Source of the DNA: Nannocystis pusilla
GTDB taxonomy: Bacteria > Myxococcota_A > Polyangia > Nannocystales > Nannocystaceae
NCBI RefSeq assembly: GCF_026626665.1
Contig: NZ_JAPNKE010000002.1
Span: forward strand, 10,994,001 to 11,058,000
Direction: 5' to 3'
Length of the DNA: 64,000 bases
This document shows positions 45,377-55,433 of the stretch, in pieces; position 1 is the stretch's first letter; every line of letters starts with the position of its first letter. Below the pieces are notes generated by a model that was given only the letters and a program-made list of their open reading frames with translations, did not search any database and had not been told where the DNA came from. A program made the translations under genes and the position numbers.

Positions 45377-46214
45377 ACTCATCGGCGGCGACCAGCGGCC
45401 GACGCTCGCGCGGCGGCGGCTCGAGCTTGTACGTGCCGTCCTTCGAGGCGACCACGCGCGGCGGGGCGCCGGTCTGGAGGAAGGCGAGGTAGCCGGGCAC
45501 GAGGCCGTCCCAGAACGCGGCGAGGTCGGGGCGCGCGGCGGAGTCGGCGGCCAGGCGCGCCTGGCAGGTCGGCTCGTCGAGTCGGCACGGGAAGATGTGG
45601 ATCGGGATGTCGCGCTGGCCGGCGTCGCGGGCGAGCACGGCGGCGACGTAGAGCTCCTCGATCGGGCCGTCGCGCAGCGGGATGCAGCCGATCGTGACGC
45701 AGTCGCCGTGGATCATGATGGCACTACCCGGCGGCTGGCCGGCGCTGTGATGGCGGTCGGCGGCGTTGGGGTAGCTGACGCCGAGCGAGAGGTGATAGCT
45801 GCTCTGCGGGTTGAACAGGCTGACCCGGTAGAAACCCTCGGGGACCTGCCCGTCACCCTGGCGCCGCTTGGGCCCGAGCACGCCGCTGTTCTGGCAGACC
45901 GGGAAGGTGCGCACGAGCACGTGCGGATCGCCCCGGCGCTCGGCCGCGGCCCACAGCTCGGTGACGGCCTCGGCCTTGAAGCTGCGGATGAACAGGTCTC
46001 GCGGGGGCCACGCCGCGCCGGCGGCGCGGAAGCGGTCGGCGAGGGCGTCTTCGTGGCGCTCGAGCGCGGCCTCGACCCGCGGGTAGCGGCGCTGTCGCTG
46101 CAGGAATTCGCCGGCCTGGGCCTCGGCGGGCGGTATCAGCGGGACGGAGCAGACGAGCGCGGCGAGGACGGTGACGACCGGGCTGAGGCGAGGCACGGGG
46201 AGTGGTACGCGCAC
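45375..46214 (-). CDS. YafK-type murein L,D-transpeptidase family protein
   Basis: 279 residues from ATG 46214. Signal peptide (VVTVLAALVCSVPLIPPAEAQA). Helical N-terminal region, then the YkuD/YafK catalytic block: SAIMIHGDCVTIGCIPLRDGPIEELY, in which His, the Gly and the Cys (GCIPL) match the H-x(n)-S/T-x-G-C active site. EGFYRVSLFNPQSSYHLSLGVSYPNAAD is typical of the YafK/ErfK-like branch. Such enzymes cut or make bonds to meso-DAP in peptidoglycan, or release Lpp in E. coli. It is periplasmic. Divergent from trxC. Confidence 0.9.
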   Translation of the reverse strand: MRVPLPVPRLSPVVTVLAALVCSVPLIPPAEAQAGEFLQRQRRYPRVEAALERHEDALADRFRAAGAAWPPRDLFIRSFKAEAVTELWAAAERRGDPHVLVRTFPVCQNSGVLGPKRRQGDGQVPEGFYRVSLFNPQSSYHLSLGVSYPNAADRHHSAGQPPGSAIMIHGDCVTIGCIPLRDGPIEELYVAAVLARDAGQRDIPIHIFPCRLDEPTCQARLAADSAARPDLAAFWDGLVPGYLAFLQTGAPPRVVASKDGTYKLEPPPRERRPLVAADE

Positions 46215-46299
46215 GCAGCCCGAGAGATTCGTTCGGGTTGCCAGAGTCGGCGGTGGTGACTAATTTTCGGGCGCGCAGACGCGCGGCGAGGTGACGACG

Positions 46300-46735
46300 A
46301 TGAGCGAGGCGCTGTTCTTCCGGTGCAAGGCGTGCGGACAGTTGAACAAGATCGCGGGCGAGCGCCGCTTCGACGCGCCGAAGTGCGGCCGCTGCAAGCA
46401 GAAGCTCGACACCACCGGGCATCCGCAGGACGTGAGCGACGCGGAGCTGCAGCGCGCGGTGGCCAGCGCGCCGGTGCCGGTGCTGGTCGACTTCTGGGCC
46501 CCGTGGTGCGGGCCGTGCCGCGCTGGCGCCGCACATCGCCGACCTGGCGGCGCGCCACGCGGGCAAGCTGCTGGTGCTGAAGCTCGACACGGAGCAGCAC
46601 CGGCAGACGGCGGCGGCGCTGCAGATCCAGTCGATCCCGACGCTGTGCGTGTACCAGGGCGGGCAGCTGGCGTTCCGTCAGCCGGGTGCGGTGTTCGGGC
46701 CGCAGCTGGAAGCGGTGGTCGCTCCGTTCCTGTGA
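46300..46735 (+). pseudogene. trxC: Thioredoxin 2 (zinc-ribbon thioredoxin), frameshift at about 46518
   Basis: ATG 46300 has GAGGTG 8 bp upstream. N-terminal zinc ribbon RCKACGQLNKI...KCGRCKQKL, then the thioredoxin fold: VLVDFWAPWCGPCR with the active CGPC. After the Arg the frame shifts: removing one base near TGCCGCGCTG (46515-46525) restores ALAPHIADLAARHAGKLLVLKLDTE, then LQIQSIPTLCVYQGG (cis-Pro loop) and the end FL at 46735. Trx2 reduces disulfides and is typically oxidative-stress-induced. Downstream is an acyl-CoA dehydrogenase, 21 bp on. The break falls in a conserved run and so may be a sequence error. Confidence 0.82.
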
Positions 46736-46756
46736 TTGTGCGATAAGAGGAGCGCG

Positions 46757-47899
<1,143 letters not shown>

Positions 47900-47906
47900 A
47901 CGGTCG

Positions 47907-47940
47907 GCGAGATCCGCCGCACGCGGTCGGCGGATCTTGC
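47907..47940 (+). terminator. Hairpin terminator after the acyl-CoA dehydrogenase
   Basis: AGATCCGCCG (47910-47919) pairs with CGGCGGATCT (47928-47937) around an 8-nt loop; the stem extends by about 3 bp with one mismatch. Followed by TGCCGG, so the U tract is weak. It lies directly after the stop. Confidence 0.5.
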
Positions 47941-48042
47941 CGGGGCCCGGACTGCGAGGTCCGCCGGGGCGATGGAAGTGCCCGCGGCGGCTGCAGATCC
48001 GGGGGCGCGGCGCGACGGCTCGCGGGGTGCTTAGGCGGGGGC

Positions 48043-49368
48043 ATGCCCGTCACGATGTCGAAGCCCTCCTGCGTCGGTCACCTCTCTCGAACGAGCCTCG
48101 CGCTCGTGCTCGCGCTCGCCGGCGCCTGTGATGCCGGCGGGCCCGGGGCGAGCGGCGGCGATGATGCGAGCGGCACGTCGTCCACGAGCGCGGACGGCGG
48201 GGTCGAGACGACCGGGTCCGGCGAGGCCGAGACGACCGATGCGGTCGGCAGCAGCAGCACCGGCGAAGACGACGAGGACGGCGACGGGCTCGATCTGCCG
48301 GCGACGCCGTACAACTACGCGAACCCGGACCTGCCGGCGCACTTCCGGACGCCGCTGGTGCGAGCCCTCGACAACACGCCGCAGGACAACCCGATCACCG
48401 ATCACGGGGCGACGCTCGGCCGGGTGCTGTTCTACGACACCGCGCTGTCGCGCAACGAGACGGTGGCGTGCGGGACGTGTCACCAGCAGGCGGCGGGCTT
48501 CAGCGACACGACGCAGCTCAGCGAGGGCTTCGAGGGCGGGCTGACGGGGCGCAACTCGATGGGGCTGTCGGAGTCGCGCTGGTACGCGACCGGGCGGTTC
48601 TTCTGGGACGAGCGGGCGGCGACGCTCGAGGAGCAGGTGCTGGGGCCGATCCAGAACGAGGTCGAGATGGGGCTGACGCTGACGGAGCTGGTGGAGCGGG
48701 TGTCGACGCGGCCGTACTACCGCGAGCTGTTCATCGCGGCCTTCGGCGACGACGAGGTGACGACCGAGCGGATCGCCCGCGCCCTGGCCCAGTTCGTGCG
48801 CGCGATGGCCTCGTACCGCTCGCGCTTCGACGAGGGGCTGGCCGCGGCCGGATCGATCCGCAGCCAGTTCGCCAACTTCACCGCCGAGGAGAACCTCGGC
48901 AAGGACCTGTTCCTGCAGCCGCGCACCGCCTGCGTGGCCTGCCACCTCGGCGGCCCGCCGCCGCCGCCCGGGCAGGACTTCGCCAACCAGGCGATCTTCC
49001 TCCCGCTGGAGCCGCTCAACAACGGGCTCGACGCCGGGCCGGTCGAGGACGACAACGGCGTCGGCGACATCACCGGCGACCCCGCCGACGACGGTCGCTT
49101 CAAGTCGTCGTCGCTGCGCAACATCGCGGTGACGGGGCCGTACATGCACGACGGGCGGTTTGCGACCCTGGCCGAGGTGATCGACCACTACGACAGCGGG
49201 ATAAAGCCGCACCCGAACCTCGACCCGCGGCTGCGCGGGCCGAACCAGCAGCCCCGGCGCATGAACCTGACGCCGGCCGAGAAGGGCGCGCTGGTGGCGT
49301 TCCTCGGCACGCTCACCGACGAGGCGCTGCTCGGCGACCCGAAGTTCGGCGACCCGTTCGTGCGCTGA
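48043..49368 (+). CDS. Di-heme cytochrome c peroxidase (MauG/CcpA-like) lipoprotein
   Basis: 441 residues from ATG 48043 (48055 also possible). Lipobox LALAGAC, Cys about 29, followed by a Ser/Thr/Asp/Gly stalk of about 50. Heme sites: CGTCHQQAAGFSDT (about 145) and CVACHLGG (about 300), the two CxxCH of the bacterial di-heme peroxidase family. Partner motifs include GRNSMGLSE, FFWDERAATLEEQVLGPIQNEVEMG and SLRNIAVTGPYMHDGRFATLAEVIDHYD (axial Met/His region). It reduces H2O2 with cytochrome electrons, or modifies other proteins if MauG-like. Exposed lipoprotein anchoring is typical in myxobacteria. Confidence 0.9.
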   Translation: MPVTMSKPSCVGHLSRTSLALVLALAGACDAGGPGASGGDDASGTSSTSADGGVETTGSGEAETTDAVGSSSTGEDDEDGDGLDLPATPYNYANPDLPAHFRTPLVRALDNTPQDNPITDHGATLGRVLFYDTALSRNETVACGTCHQQAAGFSDTTQLSEGFEGGLTGRNSMGLSESRWYATGRFFWDERAATLEEQVLGPIQNEVEMGLTLTELVERVSTRPYYRELFIAAFGDDEVTTERIARALAQFVRAMASYRSRFDEGLAAAGSIRSQFANFTAEENLGKDLFLQPRTACVACHLGGPPPPPGQDFANQAIFLPLEPLNNGLDAGPVEDDNGVGDITGDPADDGRFKSSSLRNIAVTGPYMHDGRFATLAEVIDHYDSGIKPHPNLDPRLRGPNQQPRRMNLTPAEKGALVAFLGTLTDEALLGDPKFGDPFVR

Positions 49369-49414
49369 TGCATGTCTGACAGGACATGCCCGAGAGGGCA
49401 TGTCCCGAGAGTCA
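49369..49414. repeat. 14-bp-register repeat array joining two stop codons
   Basis: Cores CATG 49371, 49385 and 49399 and CATC 49413 are 14 bp apart. GGACATGCCC (49382-49391) and GGGCATGTCC (49396-49405) make a perfect 10-bp stem with a GAGA loop. The array starts right after the peroxidase stop (49366-49368) and its last unit holds the stop codon (49412-49414) of the convergent DNA methyltransferase, so it fills the gap completely. Confidence 0.92.
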
Positions 49415-50293
49415 TCTCGCGCCGAGGGCCATGGCCATGGCGTCGCAGTAGCTCTGCGACAGCTCGATGCCGATGGCGGGGTGGCCCAGGTCGCGGGCGG
49501 CCAGGAGGGTGGTGCCGGAGCCGGCGAAGGGGTCGAGGACGACGCCGCCGGGGCGGCAGCCGGCGCGGATGCAGCGGTCGGCGAGGGCGGCGGGGAAGGG
49601 GGCGAAGTGGGCGGCGGGGTTGTCGGGGCGGGCGGTGATCTGCCAGATGTCCTCCTCGCCCTGGAGGGCGCCGCGGTCGAAGTGGTAGCGCGGGGCGAGG
49701 GAGAACAGGAACACGTGCTCGTGGGTGTTCCACGGGCGGTCGCGGGCGGTCGGCTCGGGCATGGTGGCCGGGCGCTTCCAGATGATGTCGCTGCGCAGGG
49801 TCCAGCCGTCGTCCTGCAGCGCGAGCGCGACCCGCCAGGGGATGCCGATCAGGCTCTTGCGCGGCAGGCCGAGGCCGGGGCCGTCGACCGCGCGCAGGGT
49901 GCTGCGCGCGAGCATGCGGCCGCGGTGCTTGTCGTCGCGCCCGTGCGGGCGACCCTTGGCCGAGTAGTAGGTGTCGCCGAGGTTGAGGAACAGCGCGCCG
50001 TCCTTCTTGAGCACGCGCTTCGCCGCGGCGAACACGGCGCGCATCGAAGCGACGTAGGCGGCGATGGTCGGCTCGTGCCCGAGCTGCCCGGCGACCCCGT
50101 AGTCGCGCTGCCAGAAGTACGGCGGGCTGGTGACGATGCAGGCGATCGAGCCGTCGGCCAGCGCGGCCAGGCCGTCGCGCACGTCGCCGTGGAGGATGGC
50201 CCAAGGGACATTTGCTGCAGGATCGGAGAGCCGCGAAACGACCCGCGCCGCGCCGGTCCGGATCAGCGGCCGCAGCGGATGGGCATTGACCAT
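49412..50293 (-). CDS. Site-specific DNA methyltransferase, beta class (orphan)
   Basis: 293 residues from ATG 50293; the frame is open to 50458. Order of motifs: catalytic IV IVTSPPYFWQRDYG (SPPY, about 56-59), then a middle target-recognition stretch, NTHEHVFLFSL, and finally motif I VVLDPFAGSGTTLLAARDLG. IV before I gives the beta class, and SPPY suggests N4-methylcytosine rather than N6-adenine. The enzyme lacks a restriction endonuclease neighbour, so it may be an orphan regulatory methylase. The target is unknown. Two repeat dimers lie at the start of the gene (50195/50209 and 50295/50309). Confidence 0.85.
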   Translation of the reverse strand: MVNAHPLRPLIRTGAARVVSRLSDPAANVPWAILHGDVRDGLAALADGSIACIVTSPPYFWQRDYGVAGQLGHEPTIAAYVASMRAVFAAAKRVLKKDGALFLNLGDTYYSAKGRPHGRDDKHRGRMLARSTLRAVDGPGLGLPRKSLIGIPWRVALALQDDGWTLRSDIIWKRPATMPEPTARDRPWNTHEHVFLFSLAPRYHFDRGALQGEEDIWQITARPDNPAAHFAPFPAALADRCIRAGCRPGGVVLDPFAGSGTTLLAARDLGHPAIGIELSQSYCDAMAMALGAR

Positions 50294-50504
50294 AGATGGC
50301 GGTTCGGACAGGTCCTGAGCGCCATTGTACCGACCACGCGCGGAGGTGGGCGGCGGGGGCGACCGCGCCGCCGATATGCCGTCGGCGCGCGTGAGACCGT
50401 CGGCGTCGCGGTCCCGGGGCCGATCTGGCCGATCGAGGTCGGAGGGATCCGCAGCCACGCCGACGAATGATGGCTGTCGATTCCGCGACTGTAAAGAGGC
50501 GGAC

Positions 50505-51208
50505 CTACCGCCGGAACGACAGGGTCACCAACTGGGTGCCCAGTCCACTCGCCACGAACACCAGGCGGCGGTCGGCGGCCAGCCGGGCGACTCGGACGAA
50601 GGCGCCGCTGTCGGCGATCGGGAAGACGCTGCCGTCCGCCGCGATGCGCTCGATCGTGAAGCGCAGACCGTCGTAATACGGTGATCGAGCGGCCCGCAGA
50701 CGACGGCCTCGACTGGTGCCAATTGTTCGGAGATGCGATCGGCGCTGCGGGCAGCGGTGGCCAGCAAGCGTACGGACCGTCGGCGGAATGTGTAGCCTTC
50801 CTGGGTCAATTCGTCGAAGCCGCTCCGAAGGGCGCGCACATGCTCGATCAGGGCGTCCGCCCAAGAAGCCGTGCTCTCGCTTTCGTCGTCCGTCGCCAGC
50901 GTGAACAGCCTGAAGTGGTGGGAGTCGCCCGGTCGCTTGGGGATCTCCTGCGCCCGAACGACGCGCTGAGAGGTGGTCAATCGCACAGGTGTATCGCGGT
51001 CGCGTCGAAGCCGACGGGCACACTCGAGCGCGAGCACATGGGTGAAGTCGGACACGACCTCGGTCCCGCGTAAGGTCATGACGAGCTTGTCCCGGCGGAC
51101 CGGGCCGACGATCGTGCAGGTCGCCAGCGGGGCGAGGGGCGACGGGTCGACCGCCCCGAAGCCGGCGGCCGCCTCCAGGAGTCGCAATTCGTCGCAGAGG
51201 CCGGTCAC
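50505..51208 (-). pseudogene. Unknown protein, weak HisZ/HisRS-like features, frameshift at about 50677
   Basis: Probable start near 51208 (MTGLCDELRLLEAAAGFGAVD). The frame reads well to EQLAPVEAVVCGPLDH, then must shift. Adding one C in CACCG near 50677 restores PYYDGLRFTIERIAADGSVFPIADSGAFVRVARLAADRRLVFVASGLGTQLVTLSFRR. That end (YYDGLRF ... IADSGAF ... VASGLGTQL) loosely resembles the YYTGLVFE ... GGRYD ... GFALGLERL pattern of the HisRS-like HisZ regulatory subunit, but the similarity is weak and I give no function. It is upstream of the orphan methyltransferase on the same strand, 211 bp apart. Confidence 0.55.
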
Positions 51209-51591
51209 GAGGTCGGCTCCCGCTGCCGTGGCACGCCGGTGGGGCCGCGGTGCCAGCCCGCCGCTCGGCGAGGGTCACGAGGAACGATGTCACACGGAGC
51301 CCGGCATGCCGGTCGGTGCTCGCAGGAGGGATTCGGGGCCCGCCCCGCGGTGGTCCAGTCACGCGTCGTCATTTGCGTCGAGCGCACCAGGACCGAAGAG
51401 ATCGCGCCTGCAGCACCTGCGCTCGAGCGAACGCGTGGGCGGCCTGGCGCCGGCGATCGTCGACGCCATCGAGACCGCAGGCTCGGGCAGGATGCGGGAG
51501 TTCGACCTCGGTCCGGGTCGTGATCGATGACATGTCGCAAGGGACATGTGACAGCGCGCCGCAGGCCGGCGAAATCGTTCGGTCTATTCTC
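51209..51591. other. Intergenic stretch with one repeat dimer
   Basis: No gene is convincing on either strand; all frames are Arg/Ala/Ser-rich. Cores CATG 51531 and CATG 51545 (GACATGTC and GGGACATGTG, 14 bp apart) are the only structured feature. The lower GC and irregular codon pattern compared with its neighbours could mark a decayed gene. Confidence 0.4.
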
Positions 51592-51641
51592 AAAGAAAAG
51601 AGAAACAAAAATCGCCGCGAGCGCGGGGCGTCGCGGCGATT
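51592..51641 (-). terminator. Rho-independent terminator of the outer-membrane barrel gene
   Basis: On the minus strand AATCGCCGCGA (51641-51631) pairs with TCGCGGCGATT (51620-51610) and is followed by TTTGTTTCTCTTTTC. It begins 17 bp after the stop codon at 51658. The long A/T run at 51592-51610 is very conspicuous in this GC-rich window. Confidence 0.88.
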
Positions 51642-51657
51642 CGGAGAGGCGGGCGCC

Positions 51658-52845
51658 TCAGTGCTTGCTTCGCACCAGCTCGCCGGTGAACGAGAAGCCG
51701 AGCAGGAACAGCGGGATGCCCTGGTGGATCCGGTCCTCCATGCCCGGCGCACCCTGGCCGCGGTAGCGGTGCTTGAGCCACCACTGGGCGGCGAAGATCA
51801 GCGTCGGCTTGTTGAAGCGCTTCTCGGGGCGGTCGAAGAACGTGTAGGTCAGGACCGGGCCGAGGCGGTCCATCGGCGTGTTGGGGTTGTCCGCGGCCTC
51901 GCCGGGGCCGTACATCTTCGACGTGTAGAACACGTGGACCAGCGAGTTGCGCACGCCGGCGTTGAGGCCGAACTTGGTCATGTACAGCAGGTCGGTGTCG
52001 TTGGTGAGGAACCAACCCTTGGCGGGCACGAGGACGTCGTGGCGCAGGTCGTAGAACACGTCGTTGCCGGTCGGCAGGCGGATGTTGTTGTTGTAGAAGG
52101 TGACCTCGTTGCGGATCGCGATCATCTTCACGCGCACCTGGAACAGCGCGCTGAGCTCGGCCTGACCGCCGAGGACGTTGGCGCCCGCCTCGTTCTTGAG
52201 CTTCTCGGGGCCGTACTCGGCCGTGGGCGACGAGTACGGGTGGGCCTTGAAGCGGTCGCTGCCGTACCAGGTGGCGAGGTAGTAGGCGCCGCGGAAGCGG
52301 AGGATCGTCAGCGGGGCGAAGTCGATGTTGCCGCCGATGCGGGAGATCGAGGGCGAGATGGTCGGGCTGAAGCCGACGCCGAAGTAGGCGTCGCGGAACA
52401 GCGGCTTCGCGTTGTTGTAGAGGCGCAGGTTGTAGCCGAGGGTGAAGCGGTCCTCGGCGCCGAGCGGGTTGACCCGCAGGACCAGCAGGTTGCTGTAGAC
52501 GAGGCGATGGCGGGCCGGCAGCGGCGGCAGCTCGCCGGTGGCGTCGGGCTTGGCGCGCGGCTCGACGACCGGGGTGCGCGACGAGTCGGCGACGCCCTCC
52601 GGCGACGAGGGCGGGGCGGTCGTGTGCGCCGGCTCGGGCGGGGGCGCGTCCGCGGTGTCCTCGGCCGGTCCCTCGGGCGCGACGGCGGGCTCGGCCGTGG
52701 CGGCGTCGAACGAGGGCTCGCTGGCGGGGGTCGTCGCGGGCGCCGGCTCGCCCCGCGGTCCTGGAGAGATGGCCGGCGACTGCGCCAGAGCCAGGGTCGA
52801 ATACAGAGCTACCAGGACAGCAGGCCAGACTTGCGAGACACGCAT
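51658..52845 (-). CDS. Outer-membrane beta-barrel protein
   Basis: 395 residues from ATG 52845 (GTG 52854 is 3 codons earlier). Signal peptide VWPAVLVALYSTLALA before QSPAI. A Pro/Ala/Glu-rich linker (about residues 25-110) leads to a beta barrel of alternating strands: RLVYSNLLVLRVNPLG, FTLGYNLRLYNNAKPLF, YFGVGFSPTISPSISR, ILRFRGAYYLATWYGS..., ending LFLLGFSFTGELVRSKH. The last strand ends without a terminal Phe/Trp. No family is recognised. It may be a porin or lipid transporter. It has its own strong terminator. Confidence 0.78.
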   Translation of the reverse strand: MRVSQVWPAVLVALYSTLALAQSPAISPGPRGEPAPATTPASEPSFDAATAEPAVAPEGPAEDTADAPPPEPAHTTAPPSSPEGVADSSRTPVVEPRAKPDATGELPPLPARHRLVYSNLLVLRVNPLGAEDRFTLGYNLRLYNNAKPLFRDAYFGVGFSPTISPSISRIGGNIDFAPLTILRFRGAYYLATWYGSDRFKAHPYSSPTAEYGPEKLKNEAGANVLGGQAELSALFQVRVKMIAIRNEVTFYNNNIRLPTGNDVFYDLRHDVLVPAKGWFLTNDTDLLYMTKFGLNAGVRNSLVHVFYTSKMYGPGEAADNPNTPMDRLGPVLTYTFFDRPEKRFNKPTLIFAAQWWLKHRYRGQGAPGMEDRIHQGIPLFLLGFSFTGELVRSKH

Positions 52846-52890
52846 CCAGCGCACAATAACCCAGGTGCTCCTCTCAAGGGGGACTTCGAG

Positions 52891-53010
52891 GCTGACCTTC
52901 AGGACAGGACGGAGCGATCCGTGAATCCCGAATCGGACAGCAGCGCCCGCAGGTGCGCAGGCGCAGACGCGGCGGCGGCTGTCCTTCGCGGCAGGTCCGT
53001 CGGGACAGAT
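52891..53010. repeat. Palindromic repeats upstream of the barrel gene
   Basis: GCTG 52891/CAGG 52905 and GCTG 52978/CAGG 52992/CAGA 53006, both in 14-bp register. They occupy the gap (about 305 bp) between the barrel gene start and the dihydropyrimidinase terminator, where the barrel's promoter must also lie. Confidence 0.72.
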
Positions 53011-53078
53011 CCGGCGTGGGCTGACGCGGGTGCCGGGCGCCCCGCTGCGAGGGCCCGCGCGCGACGGCGAGCTCGGAC

Positions 53079-53107
53079 AAAATAAAAAACAGGCCCTTAC
53101 GAGCCTG
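53079..53107 (-). terminator. Rho-independent terminator of the dihydropyrimidinase gene
   Basis: On the minus strand CAGGC (53107-53103) pairs with GCCTG (53094-53090) around an 8-nt loop and is followed by TTTTTTATTTT (53089-53079). About 44 bp after the stop at 53151. Confidence 0.85.
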
Positions 53108-53150
53108 CTTTTGGAACATGGCCGAAGAATCAGGCCGCTCGCCGGGCCGA

Positions 53151-54524
53151 TCAGACCCGGTGGAGGTAGCGGCCGGACCCGCGCTCGACGCGGAGCTCGC
53201 CCTTCGTGAACGCCAGCCGGCCGGCGACGACGGTGTTGGTGACGGCGCCGCGGATCTCGAAGCCCTCGAAGATGTTGCGGTCGACCCGCTGGTGGTGGGT
53301 GCGGGCGCTGATCGTCGAGGAGGCGGCGGGGTCGTAGGTGAACAGGTCGGCGTCGGCCCCGACCCGGATCGCGCCCTTGCGCGGGTAGAGGCCGAAGATC
53401 TTGGCCGGCTGGGTGCAGCAGACGTCGACCAGCTGGTTCAGCGTGAGGCGGCCGGTGGCGACGCCGTACGTGTACATCAGGGCGATCCGGTTCTCGATGC
53501 CGGCGGCGCCGTTGGGGATCTTCGTGAAGTCGTGCAGGCCCATGACCTTTTGGTCATGTTGGCGGAACGGGCAGTGGTCGGTGGCGACGTGGTGGATGAG
53601 GCCGCACGACAGCGCGTGCCACAGCGCCTCCTGGTGGCCCTTGGGGCGGATCGGCGGGCTCATGACGTAGGCCGCGCCCTCGAAGTCGGGCTTGTCGTAG
53701 ACGCTGTCGTCGAGCAGGAGGTACTGCGGGCAGGTCTCGACGTAGACCAGCTGGCCCTCCTGGCGGGCGCGCACGACCGCGTCGAGCGACTCCTTGCAGG
53801 TGAGGTGGACGATGTAGATCGGCTGGCCGGAGCAGCGCGCCAGCATGATCGCGCGGTTCGTCGCCTCGCCCTCGACCCACGAGGGCCGGCTCTCGGCGTG
53901 GTGGCGCGGGGAGGTCTTGCCCTGGGCGACCAGCTTGCGCTGCAGCGCCTGGACGGCGAGGCCGTGCTCGCAGTGGGCGGTGACGAGGGCGCCGAGGGAG
54001 GCGGCGGTGTCGATGACGCCGATCATCTCGTCGTCGTCGACCCCGATCGCGCCGGTGTAGGCCATGAAGACCTTGAACGAGGAGATGCCGTCCTCGCGAT
54101 AGACGCGGCGCATCTCCTGCTCGACCTGCTCGCCGTACCAGGTCACGGCCATGTGGAAGCCGTAGTCGGCGCAGGCCTTCTTGGCGTTGTTCATCCAGAA
54201 GTCGCGGGCCTCGACGAGGCTCTGGTTGCGGCTCGGGATGATGAAGTCGATGATCGAGGTGGTGCCGCCGGCGACCCCGGCGGCGGTGCCGGTGAAGAAG
54301 TCGTCGGAGCTGACGGTGCCCATGAAGGGCAGCTCCATGTGCGTGTGAGCGTCGATACCGCCGGGCAGGACGTACTGCCCGGAGGCGTCGACGACCTCGG
54401 TGCCGGCGGGCACCTCGAGGTTCTCGCCGATGGCGACGATCTTGCCGCCTTCGCAGTAGATGTCGGCGACGTATTGATCGAGGGCGGTGACGACTTGGCC
54501 GTTGCGAATGACGATGCCGGACAT
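53151..54524 (-). CDS. hydA: Dihydropyrimidinase / D-hydantoinase
   Basis: 457 residues from ATG 54524. Amidohydrolase fold with PGGIDAHTHMELPFMG (HxH metal site), SSFKVFMAYTG (the carboxylated bridging Lys), VTAHCEHGLAVQ (His), IYIVHLTCKESLD and VATDHCPFRQHDQK (Asp). It opens dihydrouracil/dihydrothymine rings to N-carbamoyl-beta-amino acids, step two of reductive pyrimidine breakdown. Directly downstream of the beta-ureidopropionase gene (43 bp), which does step three; step one, PreTA, is at 25 kb. It has its own terminator. Confidence 0.95.
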   Translation of the reverse strand: MSGIVIRNGQVVTALDQYVADIYCEGGKIVAIGENLEVPAGTEVVDASGQYVLPGGIDAHTHMELPFMGTVSSDDFFTGTAAGVAGGTTSIIDFIIPSRNQSLVEARDFWMNNAKKACADYGFHMAVTWYGEQVEQEMRRVYREDGISSFKVFMAYTGAIGVDDDEMIGVIDTAASLGALVTAHCEHGLAVQALQRKLVAQGKTSPRHHAESRPSWVEGEATNRAIMLARCSGQPIYIVHLTCKESLDAVVRARQEGQLVYVETCPQYLLLDDSVYDKPDFEGAAYVMSPPIRPKGHQEALWHALSCGLIHHVATDHCPFRQHDQKVMGLHDFTKIPNGAAGIENRIALMYTYGVATGRLTLNQLVDVCCTQPAKIFGLYPRKGAIRVGADADLFTYDPAASSTISARTHHQRVDRNIFEGFEIRGAVTNTVVAGRLAFTKGELRVERGSGRYLHRV

Positions 54525-54567
54525 GCGAGACCTCGCAGGAGACAGGGCGCAGGGGGACGGGGCGGCC

Positions 54568-55433
54568 TTACAGCTTCGTGAGGTCGCCGTAGGTCTCGGG
54601 GCGACGGTCGCGGTAGAACTGCCAGACTTGCCGGACCTCGTCGATCACCGACAGGTCGAGGTCGGCCACCACCAGCTCGTCGTTGTCCTCGCTGGCCTCG
54701 GCGAGGAACTTGCCGCGCGGGTCGACGAAGTAGCTGTGGCCGTAGAACTTGCCGATGTTCCACGGCGCCTCGGTGCCGACGCGGTTGATCGCGCCGACGT
54801 AGTAGCCGTTGGCCACCGCGTGCGCCGGCTGCTCCAGCTTCCACAGGTACTGGCTCAGGCCCGCCACCGTCGCGCTCGGGTTGAACACGATCTCGGCGCC
54901 GTTCAGGCCGAGGGCGCGCGCCCCTCCGGGAAGTGCCGGTCGTAGCAAATGTAGACCCCGATGGTCGCGAACTGCGTGCGGAAGACCGGGTAGCCGAGGT
55001 CGCCCGGCTTGAAGAAGAATTTCTCCCAGAACCCCGAGGTCTGCGGGATGTGCTGCTTGCGGTACTTGCCGAGGTACGTGCCGTCGGCGTCCACCACGGC
55101 CGCGGTGTTGTAGTAGACGCCGCGCATCGCCTCCTCGTAGAGCGGCACGACGATCGCCATGCCGAGCGACTTCGCGTACTCCTGCATCAGCGCGGTCGTG
55201 GGCCCCGGAATCGGCTCGGCGGCCGCGTACCAGCGGCGGTCCTGGCCCGGGCAGAAGTACGGTCCGTTGAAGATCTCTTGCAGGCAGAGGATCTGCACGC
55301 CGCGCCGGCCGGCTTCCTTCAGGAAGGGCAGGTGCTTGTCGAGCATGGCCTGCTGGATCTCCTTGACCGGGACACTCTCGTCGTTGATGGGGTTACTGCA
55401 CTGGATGAGGCCGCAGCGAACGGTGGGGTTCAT
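54568..55433 (-). pseudogene. Beta-ureidopropionase (N-carbamoyl-beta-alanine amidohydrolase), frameshift at about 54924
   Basis: ATG 55433 opens MNPTVRCGLIQCSNPINDE. Nitrilase-superfamily triad: Glu in LCLQEIFNGPYFC, Lys in YLGKYRKQHIPQ, Cys in IGVYICYDRHFPEG. The frame breaks right after FPEG; inserting one G in GGGG near 54924 restores ARALGLNGAEIVFNPSATVAG, running to the stop at 54568. The active-site residues all precede the break. It hydrolyses N-carbamoyl-beta-alanine to beta-alanine, CO2 and ammonia, completing the pathway with HydA downstream. A single-base homopolymer shift in such a conserved enzyme is suspicious. Confidence 0.88.

Noticed and set aside
51250..53085. Plus-strand frame of about 610 codons
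   Set aside because: Runs antisense to the outer-membrane barrel gene, with no domain and biased composition.
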